Of a DNA stretch of 64,000 nucleotides, positions 62,809 through 64,000 are shown one piece after another. Origin of the DNA: Verrucomicrobiota bacterium (GTDB lineage: Bacteria > Verrucomicrobiota > Verrucomicrobiia > Opitutales > UBA2995). The notes below the pieces were generated by a model. It was not told the origin of the DNA and ran no database searches. It saw only the letters and a list, made by a program, of their open reading frames with translations. The DNA lies in contig JAQBYJ010000002.1 of NCBI GenBank assembly GCA_027622555.1, forward strand, positions 62,001 through 126,000, in the 5' to 3' direction. Position numbers and translations under genes: made by a program. Within the stretch, counting starts at the first letter, position 1. Each line of letters opens with the position of its first letter.

Positions 62809-63575
62809 GGTGCGTCCTCCAGGATTGATATGAAGGCGTCTTCCAAGGTGTGCTGCCCGAACCGGGATTTGAAATTTTCAAAGGAATCGTTGTAGCACAG
62901 CTTACCATTGTGGATGACTCCCAAGTCGTCGCTGAGCAGACTCACTTCTCCCATAATATGAGTTGAGAAAATAACGGTTTTTCCCGCGGTCCGACATTCC
63001 CGGATCCACTCGATGATGGTGCGGGAGGTTAGCACATCCAAGCCATTGGTTGGCTCGTCAAAAATAATTACCTCCGGATCGTGCATGAGCGTGCGGGCAA
63101 TCGAAACACGCTGTTTCTGTCCCATGGACAACTTGCCAACGCGACGATCGGCAAATTCGCCGATATTGAGACGTTCGATTAATTCATCCACACGACTGCG
63201 AATCGTGGAGGACTCCACCTGATGGAGTTCGCCAAAATACTTCAATGTTTCCCGTGGCGTCAAACGATCATAGAGTCCGGTGGAACCGGTAAGAAACCCT
63301 AGTTTTGACCGAGCTTTACGAGGATCCTTGGTGATATCGATTCCCGCAACGATAACCGTACCTTCAGACGGCTTGAGCATGCTCGCTATTATCCGTAGGA
63401 CCGTTGTTTTACCTGCACCATTGGGGCCAAGCAAAGTGTAGACCCGTCCTGGTTGGCAGGTAAAACTTACTCGATCGAGCGCATGAAACGTCGTCTTGGG
63501 AGCTGTCCGATAAATTTTTTGTTTCTTAGTGTCGGACTTCTTGAAAATCTTGGAAATACCTTCTACTTGGATCAT
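62805..63575 (-). CDS. natA: ABC transporter ATPase, NatA-like
   Basis: A 256-residue ATP-binding protein with Walker A GPNGAGKTT (about 53-61), Q-loop GFLTGSTGLYD, signature LSMGQKQR, Walker B VIIFDEPTNGLD and the switch His in VIFSTHIM. The stop overlaps the permease start by 4 bases. A basic N-terminal extension (KSDTKKQKIYRTAPK) is unusual but does not disturb the core. Confidence 0.93.
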   Translation of the reverse strand: MIQVEGISKIFKKSDTKKQKIYRTAPKTTFHALDRVSFTCQPGRVYTLLGPNGAGKTTVLRIIASMLKPSEGTVIVAGIDITKDPRKARSKLGFLTGSTGLYDRLTPRETLKYFGELHQVESSTIRSRVDELIERLNIGEFADRRVGKLSMGQKQRVSIARTLMHDPEVIIFDEPTNGLDVLTSRTIIEWIRECRTAGKTVIFSTHIMGEVSLLSDDLGVIHNGKLCYNDSFENFKSRFGQHTLEDAFISILEDAP

Positions 63576-63708
63576 GTGGGAGGAAGGGACTGAGGTTTGG
63601 TGTTAAAGATCAAAATGCAACGGAGAAATTATTGCTAAATTGCGGAGAGTGAATGCAGCCTTTTGGTTTTGACTGGATAAGCCATGAAGGCTTCGTCTAG
63701 ATAAAACC

Positions 63709-64000
63709 ATGACCTGTCACCGAGTATTCACAGCTTCTGCATTTATTTTAATTTGTTTTAACCTTTTTGTGGGCTGCGGCTCCAAGCAAACCGATGTCCA
63801 GCGGGCCAATGAAGCAGGGGTTTTGCTGTTTGGAAATCTCTCGGACCCCGCCACTCTCGATCCGCAAATCGCCACCGGCGTGCCAGAGAATCACATTATC
63901 TCGTCGCTGATGGAAGGACTAGTCGCCTATCATCCATCGGACGATATGGCCATTGAACCTGGTATGGCCGAACGAATCGAAACCAACGAAGCTGGAGATG
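63709..64000 (+). CDS. Peptide/nickel-type ABC substrate-binding lipoprotein (partial)
   Basis: The first 97 residues of a solute-binding protein of the SBP_bac_5 (OppA/DppA) family. Lipoprotein signal SAFILICFNLFVGC (Cys at about 24) precedes LLFGNLSDPATLDPQIATGV then PENHIISSLMEGLVAY. This match to the family N-terminus is very clear. The rest lies beyond the right edge of the window. No permease genes can be seen. Confidence 0.88.
   Translation, partial: MTCHRVFTASAFILICFNLFVGCGSKQTDVQRANEAGVLLFGNLSDPATLDPQIATGVPENHIISSLMEGLVAYHPSDDMAIEPGMAERIETNEAGD

Overview
The window looks like a chromosomal segment of a Verrucomicrobiota bacterium, probably of the Opitutae/Puniceicoccales type. The assignment rests on gene content, not on a marker gene: a TonB-dependent receptor with the opening typical of that group, a PVC-type cytochrome c/propeller protein, a DUF1592-family plus DUF1552-family pair, a DUF1080 protein, several Tat-exported Gfo/Idh/MocA and TIM-barrel enzymes, sulfatases, and a secreted protein ending in the verrucomicrobial DPDKD-type C-terminal domain. 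No rRNA, tRNA, CRISPR array or intact transposase gene was seen.

Layout. 1-11.6 kb: three VapBC-type toxin-antitoxin pairs (1-601, 8367-9049, 11033-11639) around a TonB-dependent receptor whose signal peptide is split off by an apparent one-base deletion, a serine hydrolase, a CehA/McbA-like metallohydrolase with EF-hands, and a TolB/TPR membrane protein whose 5' end is interrupted by a dispersed repeat. 11.9-28.4 kb: a carbohydrate-processing region with two Tat-exported Gfo/Idh/MocA oxidoreductases, an enolase-superfamily dehydratase, a Tat-exported sugar isomerase/epimerase, a cytochrome c/propeller protein, a lipoprotein glycosylasparaginase, a ThuA-like protein, CutC and a DUF1080 protein, plus a DUF486 protein, a PepSY protein and a decayed group II intron. 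28.8-37.1 kb: two sulfatases, a MYG1-like protein, a RapA-like SNF2 ATPase and an exported amidohydrolase. 37.2-48.9 kb: DinB, an ankyrin lipoprotein, a giant SGNH/beta-helix secreted protein, a methyltransferase with a signal peptide, a BaiN-like flavoprotein, the DUF1592/DUF1552 pair and a PrxQ peroxiredoxin. 49.1-58.5 kb: two tandem PilT-like ATPases, gamma-glutamyltransferase, an MFS transporter and a large DUF748/AsmA-like protein. 58.7-64 kb: a Phd/ParE module, an IlvD/Edd dehydratase, a DUF5069 protein, a NatAB-type ABC exporter and the start of a peptide-binding lipoprotein.

Working together (inference). The 13-28 kb block and the sulfatases fit breakdown of sulfated or N-linked glycans outside the cytoplasm. 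Sugar oxidation by Tat-exported dehydrogenases, keto-sugar cleavage (DUF1080, ThuA, epimerase families), electron transfer to a c-type cytochrome, and cleavage of GlcNAc-Asn linkages could form one periplasmic oxidative glycoside pathway.

The non-coding space is rich in short palindromic repeats. At least six REP pairs resemble Pseudomonas REPs in layout, with stems that vary in a compensatory way. A second repeat family ends in ATAACAAGTTTAA; one copy has been absorbed into the 3' end of a parE gene.
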